Shown here one piece after another: positions 1 to 5,023 of a stretch of DNA of 5,023 nt. The translations under genes and the position numbers were made by a program. The stretch spans positions 1-5,023 of the forward strand of contig JAFATL010000716.1 of NCBI GenBank assembly GCA_019243975.1, read 5' to 3'. This DNA is from Actinomycetota bacterium (GTDB taxonomy: Bacteria; Actinomycetota; Acidimicrobiia; Acidimicrobiales; JAFATL01). Position 1 is the stretch's first letter. Each line of letters begins with the position of its first letter. A model generated the notes under the pieces. That model searched no databases. It saw only the letters and a program-made list of their open reading frames with translations, and was not told the origin of the DNA.

Positions 1-19
1 GGAAGAATCGGGCGCTGGG

Positions 20-25
20 TAGGGT
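20..25 (+). promoter_or_regulatory. possible -10 element for mshA (TAGGGT)
   Basis: TAGGGT fits the actinobacterial -10 pattern TANNNT. Its last base is followed by 10 bases before the GTG start, so transcription would begin about 3-4 bases before the codon, giving a leaderless or nearly leaderless mRNA. The purine-rich AGGG at 21-24 could instead act as a weak, rather distant ribosome binding site. The -35 region would fall at or beyond the window edge and cannot be judged. A six-base pattern this loose is easily met by chance. Confidence 0.25.
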
Positions 26-35
26 TCACGCCATC

Positions 36-1247
36 GTGCGTCGACTCGCAGTCCTCTCCATCCACACCTCCCCGCTGGCCCAGCCGGGCGCGGGCGACGG
101 CGGGGGCATGAACGTCTACGTGCGGGAACTCTCATCGGCGCTGGCCCGCGCCGGCGTCGAGTGCGACGTGTACACGCGGGCCTACGGCGCCGATCTGCCC
201 GACGTCGTCACCGTCGAACCCGGCTTCAACGTGCACCACGTCGACGCCGGCCCCCGCCGGCCCGTCGACAAGGGCGAGCTGCCGGGTCTGCTGCAGGAGT
301 TCGGCGACGGCGTGCTGGCCCGCATGGCGTCCAGCCCGGCCGATGCCATCCACGCCAACTACTGGTTGTCGGGCGTCGTCGGCCACCGCCTCAAGCACGA
401 GCTCGACCTGCCGCTGGTCTCGACGTTCCACACCCTCGACCGAGTGAAGGCGGAGGACAGCGACGACGTCGACGGCAGCCGCGCCCGGGCCGAGGCCGAC
501 ATCATCGGATGCTCCGACGCGCTCCTCGCGTCGTGCACCGTCGAGGCCGCGCAGCTCGTCGACCTGTACGGCGCCGATCCGGCGCGCATCGAGATCGTGG
601 CACCCGCCGTCGACCACGCCTTCTTCGCGCCGGGCAACCGGGCGCAGGCGCGCCGCGCCATCGGTCTCCCGAGCGACGCGCCGATGTTGCTGTTCGTCGG
701 GCGCATCCAGCCGCTGAAGGGACTCGACGTGGCGGTCCGCACGTTGGCCGCCGCCAGCAGCAACGCGTTCCTTGTGGTGGTGGGCGGCCCCAGCGGGGCA
801 GACGGCGACGCCGAGCTCGAGCGCGTGCACAAGCTGGTCGCCGACCTGGGCCTGGTCGACCGCGTGCGGTTCGTCCCGCCCCAACGGCACGAGCTGCTGT
901 CGACGTTCTACCGGGCCGCCGACGTGTGCCTTGTGCCGAGCCGCTCGGAGTCGTTCGGTCTCGTCGCCCTGGAAGCGGCCGCGTGCGGCACGCCAGTGGT
1001 GGCATCGGCCGTGGGCGGCCTGCGCACGCTCGTCGATCACGGGCGCACCGGCTTCCTCGTCGAGGGACGCGATCCCGACGCGTTCGCCGCCGACGTGCGC
1101 CGCATCCTCGACGACCCGATGCTCGCGGGCGAGATGGCGATCGAGGCGGCCCTCCAGGCGCGCCAGTACACCTGGTCCATCGCGGCGGCGCGTCTGCGCC
1201 GGCTCTACTCCGACCTGACGTCCCGGCAGTTGGTCGAGTGCCGGTAG
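36..1247 (+). CDS. mshA: D-inositol-3-phosphate glycosyltransferase (MshA-like, GT4 family)
   Basis: The predicted enzyme transfers GlcNAc from UDP-GlcNAc to 1L-myo-inositol 1-phosphate, the first step of mycothiol synthesis in the cytosol. The 403-residue length is close to the family norm. The N-terminal GT-B half opens with the MshA signature HTSPLAQPGAGDGGGMNVY (residues 10-28). VDKGELP (77-83), ANYWLSG (107-113) and STFHTL (129-134) correspond to MshA segments that supply the Lys, Tyr and Thr contacting the inositol phosphate. The C-terminal half has VGRIQPLKG (221-229), with R223 and K228 at the sugar-nucleotide positions, GGPSG (250-254), and ESFGLVALE (305-313), the E-x7-E motif of retaining GT4 enzymes. 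No signal peptide or membrane segment is seen. The GTG start puts the first beta strand at residues 3-8, as expected; no strong Shine-Dalgarno sequence precedes it. The coupled ybjN gene downstream supports the call. Another GT4 enzyme, such as a sucrose-phosphate synthase-like transferase, is possible, but the N-terminal signature argues for MshA. Confidence 0.85.
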   Translation: MRRLAVLSIHTSPLAQPGAGDGGGMNVYVRELSSALARAGVECDVYTRAYGADLPDVVTVEPGFNVHHVDAGPRRPVDKGELPGLLQEFGDGVLARMASSPADAIHANYWLSGVVGHRLKHELDLPLVSTFHTLDRVKAEDSDDVDGSRARAEADIIGCSDALLASCTVEAAQLVDLYGADPARIEIVAPAVDHAFFAPGNRAQARRAIGLPSDAPMLLFVGRIQPLKGLDVAVRTLAAASSNAFLVVVGGPSGADGDAELERVHKLVADLGLVDRVRFVPPQRHELLSTFYRAADVCLVPSRSESFGLVALEAAACGTPVVASAVGGLRTLVDHGRTGFLVEGRDPDAFAADVRRILDDPMLAGEMAIEAALQARQYTWSIAAARLRRLYSDLTSRQLVECR

Positions 1248-1699
1248 ACGCAGCCACTCCTGAGGAGTTGGCTGCGTTCACCGAGATGATCCACCGGTGG
1301 GCCGAGCGCGAGCTCCGCGACAACCCGGTGCTGGTGGCCGTCGACCACGATCCCGCCGAGTGCCGTTGGTACGTGCGCATGAAGGGCGAGGAGAAGAGCT
1401 TCACCACCGTGTGGCTCACGTTGCGCCAGCGCACTCTGCACTACGAGACGTACTTCATGCCCGCCCCCGAGGAGAACATCGAGGCCTGCTACGAGTTCCT
1501 GTTGCGCCTCAACCAGAAGTTGTTCGCCATGCGGTTCGCCATCGGCTTGGAGGACGCCCTCTACCTCGTCGGGCAGATGCCCCTGTCGGCCCTCGACGAC
1601 GACGAGCTCGACCGCATCATCGGGTCGACCTACGCCTACGCCGAGCAGTACTTCCGGCCCGCCATGCGCATCGGCTACGCGACCCAGTTCAAGGGCTGA
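1238..1699 (+). CDS. YbjN-domain protein (type III secretion chaperone-like fold)
   Basis: This 153-residue protein belongs to the actinobacterial YbjN family, represented in M. tuberculosis by the gene beside mshA (Rv0487). Its biochemical role is not established. Visible family features are a charged N-terminal helix (about 9-28), WYVRMKGEEKSFTTVWLTL (44-62), RTLHYETYFMPAPEEN (65-80), a helix with CYEFLLRLNQ (84-93), and LEDALYLVGQMP (104-115), followed by an acidic DDDELDRIIGS (120-130). No signal peptide or transmembrane segment is seen, so it is probably cytosolic. I chose GTG at 1238, which overlaps the last 10 bases of mshA and has no Shine-Dalgarno sequence, implying translation coupled to mshA. 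TTG at 1268 and ATG at 1286 are in-frame alternatives and would remove 10 or 16 residues without touching the domain core. The frame stays open far upstream, but that part is an arginine-rich shadow of mshA. Family assignment is secure; function is unknown. Confidence 0.88.
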   Translation: MPVDAATPEELAAFTEMIHRWAERELRDNPVLVAVDHDPAECRWYVRMKGEEKSFTTVWLTLRQRTLHYETYFMPAPEENIEACYEFLLRLNQKLFAMRFAIGLEDALYLVGQMPLSALDDDELDRIIGSTYAYAEQYFRPAMRIGYATQFKG

Positions 1700-1731
1700 C
1701 GGGCCAAATCTCGGCCCTGACCTGGGCCCTT
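1691..1731 (+). terminator. weak candidate terminator after the mshA-ybjN unit
   Basis: GGGCC (1701-1705) can pair with GGCCC (1713-1717) around a 7-base loop. AAGGGC (1691-1696) can pair with GCCCTT (1726-1731) as an outer arm. No T-run follows, so this is not a standard intrinsic terminator. Short GC hairpins without a U tract occur at actinobacterial gene ends, but they are also frequent by chance in DNA of this composition. Confidence 0.25.
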
Positions 1732-1758
1732 GCCCGGGGGTGGGGCCGGCGGTACGGT
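1730..1758 (+). promoter_or_regulatory. sigma-70-type promoter candidate for the cyclase/ATPase gene
   Basis: TTGCCC (1730-1735) and TACGGT (1753-1758) are separated by exactly 17 bases. The first matches the leading TTG of a housekeeping -35 box, and the second fits the actinobacterial -10 pattern TANNNT. The expected start point is about 1764-1765, leaving an untranslated leader of about 150 bases. The location in the intergenic gap just past ybjN is where an independent promoter would be expected. No operator could be assigned. Confidence 0.5.
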
Positions 1759-1767
1759 GAGCCACGC

Positions 1768-1839
1768 CGAGCCCGAGGTGCGGAACGGAACCAGTCGTTC
1801 GGGGAAGTGCGACTGGCTTCGTGAGGTTCCTCGGGCTCG
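1768..1839 (+). repeat. 11-bp perfect inverted repeat enclosing a nested 7-bp inverted repeat
   Basis: CGAGCCCGAGG (1768-1778) is the exact reverse complement of 1829-1839. CCAGTCG (1791-1797) is the exact reverse complement of 1810-1816, with a 12-base loop that can itself close with TTC/GAA. The shorter pairs between these arms are collinear, so the whole 72-base block can fold as one hairpin interrupted by small bulges. No T-run follows the right arm, which argues against an intrinsic terminator. Confidence 0.75.
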
Positions 1840-1868
1840 TGCGCGTCCGGGCCCGCAAACCCGACGGA

Positions 1869-1909
1869 CCGCCCGATCTACGCTCTCCGGACATGGGCGG
1901 GAGGGGAGC
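1869..1909 (+). promoter_or_regulatory. competing pairings around the ribosome binding site
   Basis: GCTCTCC (1882-1888) can pair with GGGGAGC (1903-1909) with one G-U pair and a 14-base loop, burying most of the Shine-Dalgarno sequence. CCGCCC (1869-1874) pairs perfectly with GGGCGG (1895-1900), covering only the first bases of the site. The two pairings interleave, so they are either alternative states or, less likely given the 2-base third loop, a pseudoknot. This is an inference from complementarity only. Confidence 0.4.
1899..1908 (+). promoter_or_regulatory. strong ribosome binding site fixing the ATG at 1916
   Basis: GGGAGGGGAG ends 7 bases before the ATG. It is the only clear Shine-Dalgarno sequence in the window: the other three genes have none at suitable spacing. 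It supports the start at 1916, which also places the cyclase FTD motif at residues 7-9, as is usual for this family. Confidence 0.8.
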
Positions 1910-1915
1910 TGATCG

Positions 1916-4789
1916 ATGATCCTGACGCTCCTCTTCACCGATGTCGTCGGCCCCGGCGGGGCGGGCGACGAGCCGGGCGAGGCCGACCGTCGCGCCCACC
2001 TGGCGATGGTCCAGGACGCGCTCCACGACCACGACCACGCCGACCTCGTGAACCTGGGCGACGGCGTGCTCGTCACGCTGCGCTCGGCCACGGCCGGCGT
2101 GCTGGCCGCAGGTGCCATCGAACGGGCCGCCGCCGACCGGACGGGCGGTGCCCTGCCGACACGCGCCGCCATCCACGTGGGGGAAGCCGGTGACGAAGCC
2201 GTCGGACTGAGCGCGGCGGCGTCACTCGTCGCCCGCCTGTGCCGCCGGGCCGGCCCGGGTGAGGTGCTGGCCACCGGCGTCGTGGTCGCCCTCGCCGGCT
2301 CCCGCGTCGAGATGGCCATGACCGAGCGCGAGGTCGATGCGGGCGAGAGCGACGCCGGCCCCGGAGGCGTCTACCAACTCGAGTGGCGTGCACCCGCTCC
2401 CCGGCAAGCGGTCGATCCGTTCGTGCTCCCGCGTCCCGACGAGATCTTCCTGGGGCGCGACGCCGAGCTGGCCCGGCTGGGCGACCTCTGGGAGGGCGTG
2501 AAGGCGGGCGGCACCGGCGTGGCCGTGCTCACCGGTGAGCCCGGCATCGGCAAGTCGGCGCTGGCCCGGGCCTTCGCCCGCCAGACGCACGGCGCCGGCG
2601 CGGTCGTGCTGCACGGCGCGTGCGACGAAGACCTCCAGGCGCCCTACCAACCCTTCATCGAGGCCATCCGCGCCTACGCCACCGGCCACGTCGACGAGCT
2701 GGCACGCGTCGGCGCGTCCGCCGCCCGCCTGGCCCGCATCGTCCCCGAGATCACGACGCTCGTCCCCGGCCTCACCCGGCGGGAGGGCGGCGACCCCGAG
2801 ATCGAGCGGCTGCTGCTGTTCGAGGCGGTGGTCGACCTGATCAGCGCGGCGGCCCGCCAGGCCCCGGTGGTGCTGGTGCTCGACGACCTCCACTGGGCGT
2901 CGCGGCCGACGCTGCAGATGCTCGGTCACCTGTGCAAGGCGCGGTTGCCGTCGGTGCTCGTCGTGCTCTGCTACCGCAACACCGAGCTGGCCGACGCGCC
3001 TGGCCTGTGGGAGCTGGTCTCCGACCTGCACCGCTTGCCCGCGGTGGCGACGTTGACCCTCGGCGGCCTGCACGAGAGCGACGTACAGGCATACGTCGAC
3101 GCCGCCGCCGGTCCGGCCGCCGAGCCCGGGCTGGGCACCGTGCTCTACAGCAAAACCGAGGGCAACCCGCTGTTCGTGCGGGAGATGCTGGCCCACCTGC
3201 GCGAAGTCGCCGCCTTGGACATGCCCGTCGAGGTGCGCGACGTCATCGAGCGCCGGCTCTATCGCATCTCGCCCGCGGCGCGCGAGGCGCTGGCGGCGGG
3301 CGCGGTGGCGGGGCCGTCGTTCTCGTTCTCGGTGCTCGAGCGCGTTCCCGAGGTGAGCGCCGATCCCGACGCGCTGGTGGCCAACCTCGAGGAAGCGGCG
3401 GCGGCCGGGCTCGTGCGCGAGGTGGTGGGCGACCGCTTCCGGTTCTCGCACGCGCTCGTGCGGGAGGCGCTGTACAGCGGCCTGACCACGCCGCGACGGC
3501 TGCGCCTGCACCGCAGCGTGGCCAAGGCGCTCGAGACGCTGCCGGGCCCGCCCGACACCGAGCGCCTCACCGAGCTGGCCCACCACTACACCGAGGCCGC
3601 GCCGCTGGGCTGCGCCGAGGACGCCGTGCGCTACCTCAAGAGCGCCGCCGAACGGGCGCGCGACGCGCTGGCCTTCGACACTTCGGTCGCGCACCTCCAG
3701 CAGGCGCTGACCTTGGTCGGTGCCGTCGAGGACGTCGCGTTGCGGCGCCGGCTCGAGCTCGACCTGCTGCTGATGCTGGGTCCCATCCAGTCGGCCGCCT
3801 TCGGTCTCGGCGACGCGCGCATCACCGAGACGTACGCGCGGGCCGAGGAGCTCGCTCGTGAGGTCGGCGACAACGCCGAGCGCTTCCGCGCTGTGCAGGG
3901 CGTGTTCAGCTACTGGGTAGGCAAGCCCGACCACCGTCGCTCGGGGCCCCTCGGCGACGAACTGGTCGGGCTGGCCGAGGAGATCGCCCACCCGGCCATG
4001 CGCTTCGCGGCCCATGCGTGGCGGGGCGCGACGCGATACATGGCCGGCGACAGAGGCGGCGCGAGCGAGGACTTCTCCGTCGCCCTCGAGATCTACGACC
4101 CGGCGCGCAGCCCCCTCGACCTGCTCGATCCCGGGCTCACCGCCATGGTGTTCTCGGCTCTGCTCGACTGGGACCTCGGGCGTGACGAGTCGGCCCTCGA
4201 CCAGGCGGCGGCCGCGTCCGACATCGTGCGGGGCCGGCATCCCTACACGGTTGCCTACGTGAAGGCCCACGTGGCGAAGCTGCACGCCCGCCGGGGCGAC
4301 GCCGAGCTGGCCGCGCGCCTGGCGGCCGAGGCCCAGGCCGTGGCCGAGGAGCACGGCCTGCCCCAGCTCGTTCACCAAGCCGGTTGGGTGGCCGGGTGGG
4401 CACGGGCGCTGGCCGGGCGGGTCGACGAGGGTGCCGATCTGGTGGAGGCGGCGGTGGCCGGCCTGTCGGCATCGAACTCGATGGCCGACGCGTCGCACGC
4501 GCTGGTCGTGCTGACCGAGCTGCGCGCCGCCCTCGGCCAGTTCGACGCGGCACGCGAAGTTGCCGCACGCGCCGAAGCCTTCATCGACGACACCGGCGAG
4601 CGCTGCCACGAAGCGGAGTTGCAGCGGCTGCTCGGCGAGCTGCTCGCGCCGGTCGACACGGCCGCAGCCGAAGCGCACCTTCGCCACGCCGTCGAGGTAG
4701 CGACGGCGCAGGGCGTGGTGCCCTACGAGGCGCGGGCCCGCAAGAGCCTCGAGGATTTCCAAGCCGGACGCGGCACCTCCCCCACCTAG
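1916..4789 (+). CDS. class III cyclase-like / AAA ATPase / helical-repeat signalling protein
   Basis: This 957-residue multidomain regulator has an N-terminal class III nucleotidyl cyclase-like domain (about 1-135), shown by FTDVVG (7-12), NLGDG (46-50), RAAIHVGE (83-90) and ARLCRRAGPGEVLAT (106-120). Both metal Asp positions (D9, D49) remain. The usual Lys three residues before GDG is Val45, the transition-state Asn position aligns with Ser103, and GST after FTDxV is replaced, so cyclase activity is doubtful. The AAA_16/STAND module starts at FLGRDAEL (178-185), with Walker A GEPGIGKS (207-214), Walker B VLVLDDLHW (319-327), CYRNTEL (352-358), KTEGNPLFVREML (413-425) and FRFSHALVREALY (508-520). 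Residues from about 550 to 945 are amphipathic helices resembling divergent TPRs. There is no LuxR-type DNA-binding domain at the end, no signal peptide and no membrane segment. The ATPase probably acts as a nucleotide-driven switch, with the repeats binding a partner. Actinobacterial cyclase-ATPase-TPR proteins share this architecture; ligand and target are unknown. The gene has its own promoter candidate. Confidence 0.88.
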   Translation: MILTLLFTDVVGPGGAGDEPGEADRRAHLAMVQDALHDHDHADLVNLGDGVLVTLRSATAGVLAAGAIERAAADRTGGALPTRAAIHVGEAGDEAVGLSAAASLVARLCRRAGPGEVLATGVVVALAGSRVEMAMTEREVDAGESDAGPGGVYQLEWRAPAPRQAVDPFVLPRPDEIFLGRDAELARLGDLWEGVKAGGTGVAVLTGEPGIGKSALARAFARQTHGAGAVVLHGACDEDLQAPYQPFIEAIRAYATGHVDELARVGASAARLARIVPEITTLVPGLTRREGGDPEIERLLLFEAVVDLISAAARQAPVVLVLDDLHWASRPTLQMLGHLCKARLPSVLVVLCYRNTELADAPGLWELVSDLHRLPAVATLTLGGLHESDVQAYVDAAAGPAAEPGLGTVLYSKTEGNPLFVREMLAHLREVAALDMPVEVRDVIERRLYRISPAAREALAAGAVAGPSFSFSVLERVPEVSADPDALVANLEEAAAAGLVREVVGDRFRFSHALVREALYSGLTTPRRLRLHRSVAKALETLPGPPDTERLTELAHHYTEAAPLGCAEDAVRYLKSAAERARDALAFDTSVAHLQQALTLVGAVEDVALRRRLELDLLLMLGPIQSAAFGLGDARITETYARAEELAREVGDNAERFRAVQGVFSYWVGKPDHRRSGPLGDELVGLAEEIAHPAMRFAAHAWRGATRYMAGDRGGASEDFSVALEIYDPARSPLDLLDPGLTAMVFSALLDWDLGRDESALDQAAAASDIVRGRHPYTVAYVKAHVAKLHARRGDAELAARLAAEAQAVAEEHGLPQLVHQAGWVAGWARALAGRVDEGADLVEAAVAGLSASNSMADASHALVVLTELRAALGQFDAAREVAARAEAFIDDTGERCHEAELQRLLGELLAPVDTAAAEAHLRHAVEVATAQGVVPYEARARKSLEDFQAGRGTSPT

Positions 4790-4807
4790 GCTCTGCCTCT
4801 GGGCTTC

Positions 4808-4853
4808 GCACCAAGCGGTGCTACGCCGTGCGCAGGGGGCCCCACCCCTGCGC
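4808..4853 (+). terminator. tandem hairpins between the cyclase/ATPase gene and proC
   Basis: GCACC (4808-4812) pairs with GGTGC (4817-4821) around a 4-base loop. GCGCAGGGG (4830-4838) pairs perfectly over 9 bp with CCCCTGCGC (4845-4853) around a 6-base loop. The position just after the stop codon fits transcript termination or 3'-end protection. There is no U-run, so it is not a classical intrinsic terminator. The second hairpin also covers the place where a -35 box for proC would lie, so it might instead act on proC transcription. Confidence 0.4.
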
Positions 4854-4859
4854 CTGCCT

Positions 4860-4865
4860 TACGCT
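4860..4865 (+). promoter_or_regulatory. possible -10 element for leaderless proC (TACGCT)
   Basis: TACGCT fits TANNNT, and its last base lies 7 bases before the A of the proC ATG, the spacing expected if transcription starts on the start codon itself. The absence of a Shine-Dalgarno sequence before proC agrees with a leaderless mRNA, which is common in actinobacteria. No -35-like hexamer is present at 17-18 bases. Confidence 0.35.
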
Positions 4866-4871
4866 GCGTGC

Positions 4872-5023
4872 ATGACCCCCAAGTTGGTGGTGATGGGTGG
4901 CGGTCGCATGGGCGAGGCGCTCGTCGGCGGTTTGCTGGCGTCCGGCTGGGCAACCGCGTCCGACGTGGTCGTGGTGGAGGCCGTCGAAGCGCGTCGCAAG
5001 GAGCTGGCGGCCGGCCACGCCGG
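4872..5023 (+). CDS. proC: pyrroline-5-carboxylate reductase, N-terminal part (cut by window end)
   Basis: Fifty codons of a gene running off the window. The enzyme reduces 1-pyrroline-5-carboxylate to L-proline with NAD(P)H, the last step of proline synthesis, in the cytosol. Residues 4-25 form the Rossmann beta-alpha start, with the dinucleotide-binding GGGRMGEALVGGLL at 9-22; GGGxMGEAL is characteristic of ProC. The second strand, VVVVE (32-36), ends in Glu36, which in Rossmann folds often favours NADH over NADPH; this is only a hint, since cofactor preference varies in ProC. The ATG lies directly before the first strand, no credible in-frame start was found just upstream, and no Shine-Dalgarno sequence is present. 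The gene follows the cyclase/ATPase gene by 82 bases containing hairpins, so it is probably transcribed separately. The catalytic and C-terminal dimerisation regions are outside the window, so intactness cannot be assessed. Confidence 0.88.
   Translation, partial: MTPKLVVMGGGRMGEALVGGLLASGWATASDVVVVEAVEARRKELAAGHA

Larger units (their letters stand above)
1764..1915 (+). promoter_or_regulatory. putative structured 5' leader RNA of the cyclase/ATPase gene
   Basis: The stretch between the predicted start point and the ATG holds several inverted repeats. An 11-bp perfect arm (1768-1778 with 1829-1839) encloses AAC/GTT (1784-1786 with 1826-1828), GAA/TTC (1788-1790 with 1818-1820) and CCAGTCG/CGACTGG (1791-1797 with 1810-1816), making one long arm of about 24 base pairs. 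A second small hairpin lies at 1845-1869 (GTCC with GGAC, GGG with CCC). Near the start codon, two mutually exclusive pairings compete around the ribosome binding site. This resembles an aptamer-plus-expression-platform layout, but I recognise no known riboswitch consensus. It could also be a simple mRNA-stabilising 5' stem or a DNA-level binding site. GC-rich DNA yields hairpins readily, so confidence is moderate. Confidence 0.45.

Noticed and set aside
132..1040. 302-codon open frame on the - strand opposite mshA
   Set aside because: Its translation is low-complexity Arg/Gly/Val/Ala-rich with no motif; it is explained by the G/C-ending codons of mshA on the other strand.
161..1237. Upstream extension of the YbjN frame, giving a 512-residue protein
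   Set aside because: The extension is arginine-rich out-of-frame mshA sequence. Only the part after 1238 resembles the YbjN family.
1775..1783. CGAGGTGCG in the leader resembles part of the class III guanidine riboswitch core
   Set aside because: The rest of the aptamer core, including the downstream GGACAAGACGG-like strand, is absent at the needed place, so the short match is probably chance.
1778..1912. Possible 44-codon leader ORF (GTG 1778, TGA 1910-1912) ending three bases before the ATPase ATG
   Set aside because: It has no ribosome binding site and an Arg-rich composition typical of chance frames in GC-rich DNA, and the region is better explained by RNA structure.
2620..3861. 413-codon + strand frame inside the ATPase gene
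   Set aside because: Extreme Arg/Ala/Gly content without domains; an out-of-frame shadow of the ATPase gene.
2222..4762. 846-codon open frame on the - strand opposite the ATPase gene
   Set aside because: It mirrors a high-GC coding strand. Its translation shows no recognisable domain, while the + strand frame has ordered Walker A, Walker B and cyclase motifs.
4821..5018. 65-codon - strand frame opposite the start of proC
   Set aside because: It is the complement of a recognisable ProC N-terminus and has no motif of its own.
1..5023. Search for CRISPR arrays, tRNA or rRNA genes, insertion-sequence ends and transposases
   Set aside because: No regularly spaced direct repeats, tRNA-like cloverleaf, transposase motif or terminal inverted repeats with target duplications were seen by eye.

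Overview
The window is about 70% G+C. Its long ORFs have codons ending in G or C, and it carries a mycothiol-type glycosyltransferase, so the source is a high-GC actinobacterium. The divergent protein sequences and gene order suggest a deep lineage such as Acidimicrobiia rather than Mycobacterium or Streptomyces. That placement is an inference from protein character only. All genes lie on the + strand.

Layout: (1) 36-1247, a family GT4 glycosyltransferase closely resembling MshA, the first enzyme of mycothiol synthesis. (2) 1238-1699, a small YbjN-domain protein of the kind found next to mshA in mycobacteria; it overlaps the mshA stop codon by 10 bases. (3) 1700-1915, a 216-base intergenic region with a weak hairpin after ybjN, a good promoter candidate (TTGCCC-N17-TACGGT) and a potential ~150-base leader rich in inverted repeats. 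(4) 1916-4789, a 957-residue protein with an N-terminal class III nucleotidyl cyclase-like domain (apparently degenerate), a central AAA/STAND-type ATPase module with intact Walker motifs, and a long helical-repeat C-terminus. (5) 4790-4871, a short gap with two hairpins and a -10-like element. (6) 4872 to the window end, the first 50 codons of proC (pyrroline-5-carboxylate reductase).

The order mshA - ybjN-type gene - ... - proC recalls the mycobacterial arrangement, where mshA and its YbjN neighbour lie a few genes from proC. Here a large signalling ATPase sits between them with its own apparent promoter. mshA and ybjN look like one translationally coupled unit, while the signalling gene and proC each look separately transcribed.

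The most unusual part is the leader of the signalling gene. An 11-bp perfect inverted repeat encloses a nested 7-bp repeat and begins a few bases after the predicted transcription start. Farther down, two incompatible pairings compete, one of which would bury the Shine-Dalgarno sequence. This is the layout of a cis-regulatory RNA, and I do not recognise it as a known class. The structural claims come from reading complementarity by eye; no folding energy or homology search was run.
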